Below, in pieces: positions 47,925 through 57,010 of a stretch of DNA of 64,000 nucleotides. Source of the DNA: Lysobacterales bacterium (lineage in GTDB: Bacteria; Pseudomonadota; Gammaproteobacteria; Xanthomonadales; SZUA-38); assembly GCA_030065125.1 (NCBI GenBank), contig JASJDM010000005.1, positions 1-64,000 on the forward strand, given 5' to 3'. Under the pieces are notes generated by a model. It was not told where the DNA came from. It ran no database searches and was given only the letters and a program-made list of their open reading frames with translations. Both the position numbers and the translations under genes were made by a program. Every line of letters begins with the position of its first letter. Position 1 is the first letter of the stretch.

Positions 47925-48070
47925 TTATCCGCAAGATGGGTCATCCGTGACTCGCTAGCGGTCGCGAATCGAAAACGCAGTTTGCGATTCACTCGCGGCC
48001 TTCGGCCGTGGGCACTTCCCTGTGCCAAAGTGGGTGAGCAGAGGACCCACTCCGGAACCCCTCAGTGCAT
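47925..48070 (-). repeat. Dispersed hairpin repeat, copy 3
   Basis: On the minus strand a TGGCAC-6nt-GTGCCC hairpin (48010-48027) is followed by CGGCCGAAGGCCGCGAG, a CGAATC/GATTCG inverted repeat and GACCGCTAGCGAGTC. The order matches copies 1 and 2. It ends just before the stop of the RND gene. With the REP pair it accounts for nearly all of the 458-base gap 47638-48095. Confidence 0.6.
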
Positions 48071-48095
48071 GGAATCGAACCCTTCCGGACCCAAT

Positions 48096-51000
48096 CTACT
48101 CCACCCCCACCGGCTCCCCCATCGCTTTGGCCGGAGCCGACCGCGCCCGATACCCATGCAAATCCTCCAGGATCAGGTACAGGCACGGCACCAGGAACAG
48201 GGTGATGACCGTGGCGAACAGCACACCCCAGGCCAGGGAGATCCCCATGGGCACCAGGAACATGGTTTCCGGCCTGGTGTTCAGCATGAAGGGCAGCAGG
48301 CCGACAAAGGTGGTGATGGAGGTCAGCAGTATGGGGCGGAAGCGCACGATGCCCGCCGTCAGCACCGCAGCAATCACCTCGGTCCCCTGACGCCGCTGGC
48401 GATTGACGTAATCCACCATCACCAGGCTGGCGTTCACCACCACGCCGGACAGCGCAATGACGCCCAGCAGCGAGGGAAACACGATGGGAAAACCCATGAT
48501 CATGTGGCCGATCACCGCACCGATAACCCCAAACGGAATCACGCTCATGATGACGGCGGGCTGCAGGTAGGATTTCAGCGGAATGGCGAGGATGGCATAG
48601 ATGGCCAGCAAGGCCATGGGAAACAGACTCAGCAGCCCCATCAGCGCCTTGTTGCGGTCCTCCTGCTCGCCGGTCAACCGGTAGCTGACGCTGGGGTATC
48701 CGGCCAGCAGCCCGGGCAGGACGTCAGCCTGCATGGCGGCCAGCACATTTTCCGGCGGCGTGACGGACCGGTCGGTGCGCGCCGTCACGGTCACCACGCG
48801 CTGGTTGTCCACCCGTCGGATGGTGGAAAAACCGCGCCCGTATTCCACCTCGGCAACCGATGCGAACGGTACTTCGGTGCCGTTGGCCGTTCGAATCCGC
48901 ATTTCTTCCAGGTCTCCGAGGGAGCGGCGCTCAAACTCGGGATAACGGACCATTACCCGAACGTCCTCTGACCCGCGCTGGACCCGCTGGGCCTCTTCAC
49001 CGTAGAACGCCTGGCGCACCTGCCGGGCCAGGTCATTCAGCGTCAGTCCCAGGACGCGCGCTTCGGGACGCAGGGACAGCTTCACTTCTTCTTTGCCGGA
49101 GCGGAAGGAATCAGTAATGTCGATGACACCGTCAAAGCGGGCCAGCTCTCCACGAATACGTGCAGCCACCTCACGCAACTGTTCCACGCTGCGTCCGCGC
49201 AGCTCGATGGATATGGGCGAGCCGGCGCTGAACAGGTCCGCCGAGAATCTCAGTTCCACGGCGCCGGGAATGGGTCCAGCCAGGTCTCGCCAGCGGCGTT
49301 CGATATCCGGCGCGGTAACCCCGGGCCGTTCGGAATTGGGCAGCAGCGAGATAATGATTTCCGCCCGGTGGCTTTGGGGTCCGCTGACGCCTCGCGGGCG
49401 AGGACGACCGTCTCCCAGCGACGTCTTGCCAATGCTTGTCAGCACACTTTGAATAATGCCGGGATTATCGGGGAACTCCCGGTCCAGCTGAGCCATGAGC
49501 TCGGCACCAGCCGCCTCGATCTTTTCCGCCGCCCGGGCCGTCTCGCTGGCGGTGATGCCTTCGGGCATGGTCAGCGATGCGGTTACAAGGTTGCCTTCGA
49601 TGGGAGGAAAGAACTGGAATCCGATACGGCCGCTGAGGAAAAGCCCCAGGGTCAGCAGGATCACCGCCACGCCACCGGCAAGCACCGTGTAGCGCCACTC
49701 CACGGCAGCAGCCAGCCACCTTCCGTAGCGCTGTTTGGCGAAATCCTCCAGGCCCTGGGACAGGGAATTTTGAAAGTTCAACCAGCGCGCCACCAGGGCG
49801 TTGTGCTGGTGATCCCGGGCGCGGCTGCGGTGGGACAGGTGGCTGGGGAGAATCAGCATGCATTCCACGATGCTGAAGACCAGGCACAGGATCACCACGA
49901 CCCCCACCACCGAGAAAAATGCGCCCATACGGCCTGGCACGAAGATAATAGGCAGGAAAGCCGTGACTGTGGTCAGCACCCCGAAGATGACCGGCACCGC
50001 CACCTCGTGGGCGCCGTTGATAGCCGCCGTGCGCTGGTCCTCGGCGTCGCGTTCGTGGGCATAGATCCGCTCGCCGACCACGATGGCGTCGTCCACCACG
50101 ATACCCAGTACCAGGATGAATCCCATCACCGTCAGCGTGCTCAGCGTGATATCCAGCGGACCAAAAACCATGATGGCGCCAAGCAGGGAAATTGGGATCC
50201 CGGCTGACACCCACATGGCCAGCCGGAACCTGAGCGGCAGCGTCAGCGCCAGCAGCACCAGGATCAGACCACCCACCGCCAGGTTTTGCAGGATCGCCAG
50301 TCGCGCCCGCAGCTCTTCAGCCGTGTCCCGCCACAGCACCAGCTGGAGTTCCGCCGGCAGCCTGGAACGGGCCTGGTCCAGGTAATCGGCAACCGTATCA
50401 GCGATCTCCAGGGCGTCTTCGTTGCCGCTGCGGAACACCCGAACCATGGCGGCGGGCATGCCGTCGAAGCGCACGCGCAGGTCTCCTTCTTCGAACCCAT
50501 CCACCACCCGGCCGATTTCGCCCAGGGTGACAGCGGTGCCGTCGTTTGCCGTCACCACCACAATGTCTTCGAAATCACTTCCGCGGTAATTCTGCCCCTG
50601 GGTGCGGACCAGCACCTCTCCGCCGCCGGTCCGGATGCTGCCGCCGGGAAGGTCCAGCGAGGAGCGCCGGACGATGCTGGCCACATCGGCCAGGGTCAGG
50701 CCGTAGCGGCGCAGGGTCAGTTCCGATACTTCGATGGAGATTTCGTCCGGCCGGACGTATTCCATGCCCACCTGGGAGACTCCCGGCAATGCGGCCAGTT
50801 CATCCCGCATTTCCTGGGCCAGGGTTTTCAGGGTTCGTTCGTCGGTGTTGCCGGCAATGACGATGTCGGCGACCTCGCTGACGATGGTGGCCTGGGACAC
50901 GATGGGCTTTTCTGTTTCCGCGGGAAAGGTATTGATGGCGTCCACCTTGCCCTTGATGTCGTTCAGGGCGCGGATCATGTCTGTACCGGGATCAAACTCC

Positions 51001-51281
51001 AGCGAGACGCTGCAGTTGCCCTCGGCTGAGGCGGAGGTCATTTTCTGGACGTTTTCCGTACCTTCCAGGGCCTCCTCGATACGGATGCAAACACCCTGCT
51101 CCGTTTCTTCCGGTGTGGCACCGAGGTACGGCACATTGACGTTGACGATCTCAAACTCGACCTGGGGGAACTCTTCCTGGCGGGTATTGGCCAGTGAGAC
51201 CAGTCCGCCAACCACCAGCAGCGCCATCAGCAGATTGGCCGCCACCGGGTTGTCCACAAACCACGCGATGATGCCTCTCAT
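48096..51281 (-). CDS. RND-family efflux permease
   Basis: This is a 1061-residue inner-membrane proton-driven pump of the AcrB/HAE type, with 12 helices and two large periplasmic loops. The N-terminal IIAWFVDNPVAANLLMALLVVGG is RND-typical. The proton relay Asp pair is in LGIVVDDAIVVGERIY (about 400-415), and the second-half repeat GVIALSGVVVNASLVMVDYVN is present. The substrate cannot be predicted. It lies 5 bases after its membrane-fusion partner. No outer-membrane channel gene is adjacent, so it would use a TolC-like channel encoded elsewhere. The operon is headed by a GntR-type regulator, which is unusual for RND pumps. Confidence 0.93.
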   Translation of the reverse strand: MRGIIAWFVDNPVAANLLMALLVVGGLVSLANTRQEEFPQVEFEIVNVNVPYLGATPEETEQGVCIRIEEALEGTENVQKMTSASAEGNCSVSLEFDPGTDMIRALNDIKGKVDAINTFPAETEKPIVSQATIVSEVADIVIAGNTDERTLKTLAQEMRDELAALPGVSQVGMEYVRPDEISIEVSELTLRRYGLTLADVASIVRRSSLDLPGGSIRTGGGEVLVRTQGQNYRGSDFEDIVVVTANDGTAVTLGEIGRVVDGFEEGDLRVRFDGMPAAMVRVFRSGNEDALEIADTVADYLDQARSRLPAELQLVLWRDTAEELRARLAILQNLAVGGLILVLLALTLPLRFRLAMWVSAGIPISLLGAIMVFGPLDITLSTLTVMGFILVLGIVVDDAIVVGERIYAHERDAEDQRTAAINGAHEVAVPVIFGVLTTVTAFLPIIFVPGRMGAFFSVVGVVVILCLVFSIVECMLILPSHLSHRSRARDHQHNALVARWLNFQNSLSQGLEDFAKQRYGRWLAAAVEWRYTVLAGGVAVILLTLGLFLSGRIGFQFFPPIEGNLVTASLTMPEGITASETARAAEKIEAAGAELMAQLDREFPDNPGIIQSVLTSIGKTSLGDGRPRPRGVSGPQSHRAEIIISLLPNSERPGVTAPDIERRWRDLAGPIPGAVELRFSADLFSAGSPISIELRGRSVEQLREVAARIRGELARFDGVIDITDSFRSGKEEVKLSLRPEARVLGLTLNDLARQVRQAFYGEEAQRVQRGSEDVRVMVRYPEFERRSLGDLEEMRIRTANGTEVPFASVAEVEYGRGFSTIRRVDNQRVVTVTARTDRSVTPPENVLAAMQADVLPGLLAGYPSVSYRLTGEQEDRNKALMGLLSLFPMALLAIYAILAIPLKSYLQPAVIMSVIPFGVIGAVIGHMIMGFPIVFPSLLGVIALSGVVVNASLVMVDYVNRQRRQGTEVIAAVLTAGIVRFRPILLTSITTFVGLLPFMLNTRPETMFLVPMGISLAWGVLFATVITLFLVPCLYLILEDLHGYRARSAPAKAMGEPVGVE

Positions 51282-51286
51282 GGTTG

Positions 51287-52450
51287 TTATCCCGCCTGGC
51301 CGCGGTCAGCGGTGGCAACTGGCTTGACCCGCATGCCATCCACCACGGTTTGCAGGGGTGATACCACCACGCGCTCACCGGCATTCAATCCGGCGGTCAC
51401 GTACACCTCGTCGCGGTAAACCCGCAGGATTTCAACATCCCGAATGCTGAGCCGCTCCTCGTCGTTGACGACCAGGACCCGGGTACCCTCTCTCAGGGCC
51501 ACCCGGGGCAGCACCACCACGTCCTCCCGGGCGACACCGGCGATTTCAGCCTCCACGAACAACCCGACCGGCGGCGGCAGCAGCTGACTTTCCGGGTCAG
51601 CACTGATTCGGCCGATGGCGTAGACCATGCGGCTGCCGGGATCAATTTCGGCCTCAGTCCTGACCAGCCGGCCATTCCAGGACTGGCTCTGGCCGGCAAA
51701 ATCCGTGCGGAAGGAAATTTGCGGCGACAGATCCACGGGAAGCTCGCCGCGCCGATTTTCGGGCAGGTTCAGATAAGCCAGCTGCCGGTCGGCAATGGGC
51801 AGGCGGACCTCGACAAAATCCACCGCATAAATTTCTGCCACGGCGGCACCGCGACTGATGAACTGTCCGCGATCGACCTTCTCACTCCTGACCAGGCCGG
51901 CGAAGGGTGCCTTCAGCTCGGTTCTGGCCAGGTCCCGCCGGGCGGTCTCCAGCACCAGTCGGGCATCCTGCAGTGCAGCAGCAGCCACCCTGGCACCGCG
52001 TCGGGCAGATTCCAGGTCGGCCTGGCTGACCAGGCTACGCCCATGCAGATCCTGGACTCTTCCATAGTCGAACTGGGCCAGTTCGTTCTCGGCATCCGCC
52101 CGGGCCAGGGCCGCCTCGGCCCTTTCCACCGCGGCGATGTAATCGCTCTGGTTGATGCGCAAAAGCGTTTCATCCAGCTCGAAGTACCCGCCCGGAACCA
52201 GGTTGGGTGAGACCCAGTCCACCCGGCCGGAGACTTCGGGCACCAGTGCTGACTCGCTGCGCGGGACCACCGTGCCCTGGGCATGTACTTTGAGCTGCAC
52301 ACGCTCGGGCTGGACGGTCAGCACCCGGACCGTCGTCGGCAGCGGCTGCGGCAGCGACGGCTCCACGGTACTGGCCGTGCCGATCAGCAGCGCGACCAGG
52401 GCCAATGCCGCCAGCAGCACTCCAATGGGTGCGATGACCTTGGCATTCAT
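51287..52450 (-). CDS. RND membrane-fusion (periplasmic adaptor) protein
   Basis: This is a 387-residue HlyD/AcrA-like adaptor. From the start at 52450 it has an N-terminal membrane anchor (VIAPIGVLLAALALVALLIG), the lipoyl half-motifs (VHAQGTVVPRSESALVPEVSGRV and LKAPFAGLVRSEKVDRGQFI), a coiled-coil hairpin between them and beta-barrel/MP domains. It bridges the RND pump to an outer-membrane channel. The ATG overlaps the stop of the regulator gene (ATGA) and GAGGGC precedes it. A longer open frame upstream overlaps the regulator and is not coding. Confidence 0.92.
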   Translation of the reverse strand: MNAKVIAPIGVLLAALALVALLIGTASTVEPSLPQPLPTTVRVLTVQPERVQLKVHAQGTVVPRSESALVPEVSGRVDWVSPNLVPGGYFELDETLLRINQSDYIAAVERAEAALARADAENELAQFDYGRVQDLHGRSLVSQADLESARRGARVAAAALQDARLVLETARRDLARTELKAPFAGLVRSEKVDRGQFISRGAAVAEIYAVDFVEVRLPIADRQLAYLNLPENRRGELPVDLSPQISFRTDFAGQSQSWNGRLVRTEAEIDPGSRMVYAIGRISADPESQLLPPPVGLFVEAEIAGVAREDVVVLPRVALREGTRVLVVNDEERLSIRDVEILRVYRDEVYVTAGLNAGERVVVSPLQTVVDGMRVKPVATADRGQAG

Positions 52451-53196
52451 AGCTGTGCCCTCCGTGGACCATCGGCTGCAGCGGCCAGCATGGTGGCGAC
52501 GCGTTGCCGCATCATGCGGTTGAGCCGCAGCATGGCTTCGCCCACCGCCGCGCCGTCCCGTTGTCGCAGCGCCTGCCTGATCTCGCCGGCAAATGCCCGG
52601 CGAATCTCCCGGGCCTCGGGTTCGTTCATTTTCGATCGCATCTGCTGGAGGGGCATTCTCGACAGCACCGGAGTCCGCAGTCCGTTGATGGTCAGGCGTA
52701 GCACCAGGTGATCGGCGAGTTCCACGAAGTACATGCACAGCCGGCGCATGGCCATGTGCTGCTCCACAGCATCGATGTCGTCACGCAGGATTTCGTCTAC
52801 CAGTTCCTGGGCCCGGGTCAGTTCCGACTCGGTGGCGGATTCCATGGCCTTGCGGGCGGCGGTGTCCAGCAGGATGCCGAACATGTGCATGACCTCGTCC
52901 ACCAGCTTGGCGTCGGGTACGTCGCTGACGTCCAGCAGCGGCCCCAGAACGTCCAGGGTACAGTCCTCGATGGCAGCAACCCGGGAGCCTCCTGGCTGAA
53001 TCGAGGTAATGCCCAATTGTTCCAGTTTCTTGAAGGCCTCCCGCACGGCGCCCCGGCTGGCCTCGAAGCGGCTGCAAAGGTCCCGCTCCGACGGCAGGCG
53101 TTCACCGACCCGGTACTGACCGCGCAGGATTTCATCCCGCAGGGTGGCCGCGATTTCCTCGCTCCGGGAAGGAGCGGGCTTTATATTATCTAGCAC
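52447..53196 (-). CDS. GntR-family (FadR subfamily) regulator
   Basis: This is a 249-residue regulator from a GTG start. The winged HTH has LRDEILRGQYRVGERLPSERDLCSRFEASRGAVREAFKKLEQLG, and the helical C-terminal domain resembles FCD domains that bind small carboxylates or acyl ligands. It heads the operon with the RND adaptor and pump. Two TGGTnnnACCA palindromes lie 6-31 bases upstream of the start, overlapping where the promoter should be, so it probably represses its own operon. No Shine-Dalgarno is evident before the GTG. Confidence 0.9.
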   Translation of the reverse strand: MLDNIKPAPSRSEEIAATLRDEILRGQYRVGERLPSERDLCSRFEASRGAVREAFKKLEQLGITSIQPGGSRVAAIEDCTLDVLGPLLDVSDVPDAKLVDEVMHMFGILLDTAARKAMESATESELTRAQELVDEILRDDIDAVEQHMAMRRLCMYFVELADHLVLRLTINGLRTPVLSRMPLQQMRSKMNEPEAREIRRAFAGEIRQALRQRDGAAVGEAMLRLNRMMRQRVATMLAAAADGPRRAQL

Positions 53197-53201
53197 TAAT
53201 A

Positions 53202-53227
53202 TGGTCCGACCAATTTGGTAGGACCAA
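53202..53227. promoter_or_regulatory. Paired GntR/FadR-type operators
   Basis: TGGTCCGACCA (53202-53212) and TTGGTAGGACCAA (53215-53227) are adjacent palindromes that fit the GntR/FadR consensus TGGTnnnACCA. They sit just upstream of the regulator's GTG start. Confidence 0.75.
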
Positions 53228-53264
53228 TTTTATGCCTCTGGCCAGGGATTAACAATGCCGGTGG

Positions 53265-54947
53265 TCACGGTCGGTATCCCGGCCCACGCACGACCCGGCC
53301 CGGCAATGCGCCGGTGTGTTCGCCATCCCGCAGCACCTGCTGACCGTTGACGAAGACGTGGACCATACCTTCGGCCAGCTGGTGCGGCTGCTTGAAGGTG
53401 GCCCGGTCACGGACGACAGCGGGGTCGAAAATGGCGATGTCGGCGTAAAAACCCGGCGCCAACCGGCCCCGGTCAGGAATCTTCAGGTTGGTTGCCGGCA
53501 GCAGGGTCAGACGGTGAACAGCTTCCTGCAGGGAGATCACCTTCTCTTCCCGCACATACTTGCCCAGCAGGCGGGCAAAATTGCCGTAGGCCCGGGGGTG
53601 GGTGCCCCGTTCCAGGAACCTGCCCTCCGGCGCCATGGCCGCCGCATCGGAGCCAAAACTCATCCACGGCAGCCTGATCTGCCGCTTGACGTTGTCCTCG
53701 GACATCAGGAAATAGATGGCCCCGATTTCCCCTTCGGCCTCCAGCACCAGATCAACCACGGTCTGGGCAGGGTCGGTGCCGCGTTCGGAGGCCACATCGG
53801 CGATGGTTCTACCCATCAGGTCACGCAGGTCGTCGTTGGCAACCGAGGAGAGCAGTACGCCTCCGGGGCCCGCGCCGTAGTAGAGATTCTCCCAGTCATC
53901 GGCGTTCTCGCCCATGGCGGCAACGATGCGTGCCCGTGAATCCGGCTGCCGCAGCCGCTTCAGCAGTTCCTCCGCGCCCCCCTCGCTGGCCCAGGGCGGG
54001 AAACAGGCGGTGAGGGAAGTACCGCCCGCCACGTAGGTATACATGTCGGTGGTGATGTCCAGGCCTTCGGCCCGGGCGTCTTCGATCATCCGGGTGATGG
54101 CGGGCAACTTGCCCCAGTTCTGCTGGCCGGCCATTTTCAGATGGTAGATCTCGGCGCCCACGCCCCCCTCCCTGGCAATGCGGATCAACTCCGCCACCGA
54201 ATCCTCGATGCGGTTGCCTTCGCTGCGCATGTGGGAAATGTAGCGCCCACCGTATTCCCCCACCACGCTGGCCAGTTCGATCAGTTCTTCGGTGCTGGCG
54301 AAAAACGCCGGCGGATAGATCAGGGAGCTGCCCAGGCCCATGGCACCCTCCTCCATGGCCTGCCGGGTGAGGGCTTTCATCCGCTCCAGTTCCTCGGCGC
54401 TGGGCGGCCGGTCATCGAAGCCGATCTCGTGGATTCGCAGGGTGGTCGCACCGACAAAAGACGCCACGTTGGGCGAGACGCCCTTTTGCTCCAGGTACTC
54501 CAGATACTCACCCAGGGTCTGCCATTCCACCGGGGGGGCGTCCTCGCCCATGGCGTCCTGCAGCAGCGCTTTGCCCTGGTCGCCCTCGGGCAGCGGCCCC
54601 ATGGACCAGCCCTCACCAAACACCTCCAGGGTGACCCCCTGTTTGATGTCACTGAGTCCGCGGCCGTCCTGGATCAGGCTGCCCACGGCCCAGCTCAGCA
54701 TGTTGATGAATCCCGGCGCAATGGCCAGACCCGAGGCGTCCACCACCAGGACCGCCTCGGCGTCACCCAGGTCTCCGATGGCGGCAATCCGGTCGTCGCT
54801 GACGGCGACGTCGGTGACAATCCCCGGGAACCCCGTACCGTCATACACGGTGCCACCGCGGATGATCACGTCGTAGCTGGCGGCATGCAGCACGGCACAG
54901 ACCATCCAGATGCAAGCTGCAACGCAACAGCGGCTGACTGAATTCAT
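53265..54947 (-). CDS. Secreted D-aminoacylase-like amidohydrolase
   Basis: This is a 560-residue amidohydrolase-superfamily protein with a signal peptide (about 1-22) preceding the beta-sandwich segment YDVIIRGGTVYDGTGFPG. It aligns with N-acyl-D-amino-acid deacylases, with ISHMRSEG, AEIYHLKMAG and SFGSDAAAMAPEGR as metal-site regions, and RLAPGFYADIAIFDP at the end. Oddly, the usual HxH after PGFID reads PGFINMLSW (Leu84, Trp86), and the Cys of the GNCG-like motif is replaced by FGEGW. The site is thus reduced to the later His and Asp residues. Activity is uncertain. It stands alone and is divergent from the cyclodeaminase-like gene. Confidence 0.75.
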   Translation of the reverse strand: MNSVSRCCVAACIWMVCAVLHAASYDVIIRGGTVYDGTGFPGIVTDVAVSDDRIAAIGDLGDAEAVLVVDASGLAIAPGFINMLSWAVGSLIQDGRGLSDIKQGVTLEVFGEGWSMGPLPEGDQGKALLQDAMGEDAPPVEWQTLGEYLEYLEQKGVSPNVASFVGATTLRIHEIGFDDRPPSAEELERMKALTRQAMEEGAMGLGSSLIYPPAFFASTEELIELASVVGEYGGRYISHMRSEGNRIEDSVAELIRIAREGGVGAEIYHLKMAGQQNWGKLPAITRMIEDARAEGLDITTDMYTYVAGGTSLTACFPPWASEGGAEELLKRLRQPDSRARIVAAMGENADDWENLYYGAGPGGVLLSSVANDDLRDLMGRTIADVASERGTDPAQTVVDLVLEAEGEIGAIYFLMSEDNVKRQIRLPWMSFGSDAAAMAPEGRFLERGTHPRAYGNFARLLGKYVREEKVISLQEAVHRLTLLPATNLKIPDRGRLAPGFYADIAIFDPAVVRDRATFKQPHQLAEGMVHVFVNGQQVLRDGEHTGALPGRVVRGPGYRP

Positions 54948-55065
54948 GGATTAGCCCTTCCCGGATTACTTAGGCGGAACGTCATCATACCCCGCACGTT
55001 GATGCGACGGGGCAGCTGATGCACAGTGGGAACCCGCCTCAAGACCACACTCTTTCGGAAACAAT

Positions 55066-56040
55066 ATGCGAATCATCAATGCCAGCCAGGTCCGGGAATT
55101 GCTGCCCATGGACGAGTGTATTGACGCCATGGACCAGGCCATGCGCGCTGTCAGCGCCGGCGAAGTCAGCATACCACCGCGAATCATCATGCCGCTTCAC
55201 GGCACCGCGGGATTCCTGGGCGCCATGCCCGGCAGCGCGGGAAGCCCGAGAATCGATGGTGCCAAGTTGATCAGCCAGCATGCCGGCAATCCGGCCCGGG
55301 GGCTGCCCGCCATCCAGGGTTTTGTTGCGCTGTTTGACCCGGACAATGGAACACCCCGGGCACTGGTGGACGGCGCGGAGATCACCGGTATTCGCACCGC
55401 CGCGGCGTCCGGGCTGGCCACCCGGCTGTTGGCCAGGTCCGACGCCCGCAGCCACGGCATCCTGGGCACCGGGGTGCAGGCCGTCACCCACATTGACGCC
55501 ATCGCCGCAAGCCGGGATATCGAGGAAACGCTGATCTGGGGCCGTGATTTTTCCAAGGCCCGGTCACTGGCTCATCAACAGGCGGAACGCACGGGGCGGA
55601 AATACCGCGCGGTGGACTCACCGGAACTGGCCGCCGGCTGTGACATCGTGACCACCGTGACTGCCGCAGCAGAGCCTATCCTGATGGGCGCCTGGATTCA
55701 CCAGGGGACCCACGTCAACCTGGTCGGCGCCCACTCACCGGACTCCCGGGAAGCCGACAGCGAGCTGATGGCCACGGCTTTTGTTTACTGTGATCTGACA
55801 GAATCCCTTTTCAACGAATCCGGCGACGTCCTGATTCCCCTGAACGAGGGCAGAATGGACCGAAGCCAGATCCGCGGCGAAATCGGCAGCCTGGCGGCGG
55901 GAGATATTCCTGGACGGCAAAACCCGGACGAAATCACCGTATACAAATCCCTTGGGATCACTGCACAGGATCTGTTTGCGGCACAGCTGGTATTGGAAAA
56001 AGCGCTCGCACGGGATGTGGGCGAGGAGGTTACCCTATGA
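55066..56040 (+). CDS. Ornithine cyclodeaminase/mu-crystallin family protein
   Basis: This is a 324-residue NAD(P)-binding protein. The N-terminal substrate domain has IPPRIIMPL and DGAKLISQHAGNPARGLP with the conserved Lys. The Rossmann part shows LGTGVQAVTHIDAI (residues 134-147), and the C-terminal GAHSPDSREADSEL follows. Family members include ornithine cyclodeaminase, alanine dehydrogenase and pyrroline-2-carboxylate (ketimine) reductases. In this genome a probable cis-3-hydroxyproline dehydratase (23944-25050) would make pyrroline-2-carboxylate, so the reductase role is attractive. It overlaps the GFA gene by four bases. Confidence 0.82.
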   Translation: MRIINASQVRELLPMDECIDAMDQAMRAVSAGEVSIPPRIIMPLHGTAGFLGAMPGSAGSPRIDGAKLISQHAGNPARGLPAIQGFVALFDPDNGTPRALVDGAEITGIRTAAASGLATRLLARSDARSHGILGTGVQAVTHIDAIAASRDIEETLIWGRDFSKARSLAHQQAERTGRKYRAVDSPELAAGCDIVTTVTAAAEPILMGAWIHQGTHVNLVGAHSPDSREADSELMATAFVYCDLTESLFNESGDVLIPLNEGRMDRSQIRGEIGSLAAGDIPGRQNPDEITVYKSLGITAQDLFAAQLVLEKALARDVGEEVTL

Positions 56041-56528
56041 TCACCGAAATGGTCTCGGGCCGCTGTACCTGCGCCGAGGTTGCCTACCAGTTTCAGCCGC
56101 CACCCCTGATCGTACACTGCTGCCACTGCCGCTGGTGCCAGCGCGAGACCGGCTCGGCCTTCGTGATCAATGCGCTGATCGAAACCAGTCGCATTGCCCT
56201 GTTATCCGGACAGCCCGATTCCGTCGAAACCCCCAGCGAAAGCGGCAAGGGTCAGCACATCATCCGCTGCCCTTCCTGCCGGGTCGCTCTGTGGAGCCAC
56301 TACGCCGGAATGGGACAAGGGGTTGCCTTCGTTCGGGTGGGCACCCTGGACAACCCGGACCTGTTCCCGCCGGACATTCACATCTTCACGGAATCCAGGC
56401 AGCCCTGGGTGAGGCTGCCGGACACAATCCCCGTGCGCCAGCGTTACTACCGGCGGGAGGAGGTCTGGCCCGAGGCGAGTATGGAGCGGTGGGTCAACAC
56501 GACCCGCGCCCAAAGGGCGCCACCTTAA
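56037..56528 (+). CDS. GFA/CENP-V domain zinc protein
   Basis: This is a 163-residue protein of the GFA (glutathione-dependent formaldehyde-activating enzyme) fold. Zinc ligands are seen in GRCTCAEV, HCCHCRWCQR and RCPSC, with the usual GSAFVINALI strand after the second set. Family members bind zinc and sometimes glutathione; most have no proven activity. The ATG overlaps the cyclodeaminase-like stop (ATGA), so the two are translationally coupled. REP-like repeats begin 4 bases after its stop. Confidence 0.85.
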   Translation: MITEMVSGRCTCAEVAYQFQPPPLIVHCCHCRWCQRETGSAFVINALIETSRIALLSGQPDSVETPSESGKGQHIIRCPSCRVALWSHYAGMGQGVAFVRVGTLDNPDLFPPDIHIFTESRQPWVRLPDTIPVRQRYYRREEVWPEASMERWVNTTRAQRAPP

Positions 56529-56532
56529 AACG

Positions 56533-56990
56533 TCATCCTGGACTTGATCCGGGATCCATCAGCGAGCGGGGTCACACGTACCTGCGCCTGGTACTGAGCG
56601 ACTAACGACGGCTCCGGTCATCACCACTCAAACCAGGAACGAAGCAGCCTCGGCATTTCAGATGGATCCTGAATCAAGCCCCATTCTGTCCGTCGTCCTG
56701 AACTCGATTCAGGATCCATCTGAAGTTCCGAAGCTGGGTTCGTTGGACAATGCCGCGGTGATGATCGAAGTCGGACCAGGGGCCCACAACATTACGGACA
56801 AACGAGCCCATTCAAGGGCTTCGCTCCCAACATTGGCGGGTTGGACGGGATTTATCTGCCTCCGCTTTACCACGACTTACCGTCAAGGCGTCACGGACGA
56901 TGTCTTCGATTAAGCGGACTGGCGACGGAATGCGATCCGCCTTCGGAGTTTCAGATGGATCCTGAATCAAGTTCAGGATGACGGTTTAAT
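56533..56990. repeat. REP-like repeat cluster
   Basis: Units sharing GTCATCCTG...CAGGATCCATCTGA occur at about 56533-56562 (direct), 56661-56679 (inverted half), 56692-56723 (direct) and 56952-56982 (inverted). They fill the 482-base gap between the GFA gene and nadE. The short open frame at 56662-56913 crosses repeats and has no recognisable protein features. Confidence 0.75.
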
Positions 56991-57010
56991 GGTGCGCGCT
57001 TTGCGCGCCT

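Noticed and set aside
56662..56913. Small plus-strand open frame in the REP cluster
   Set aside because: It is composed largely of REP units and has no ribosome site or family-like sequence.
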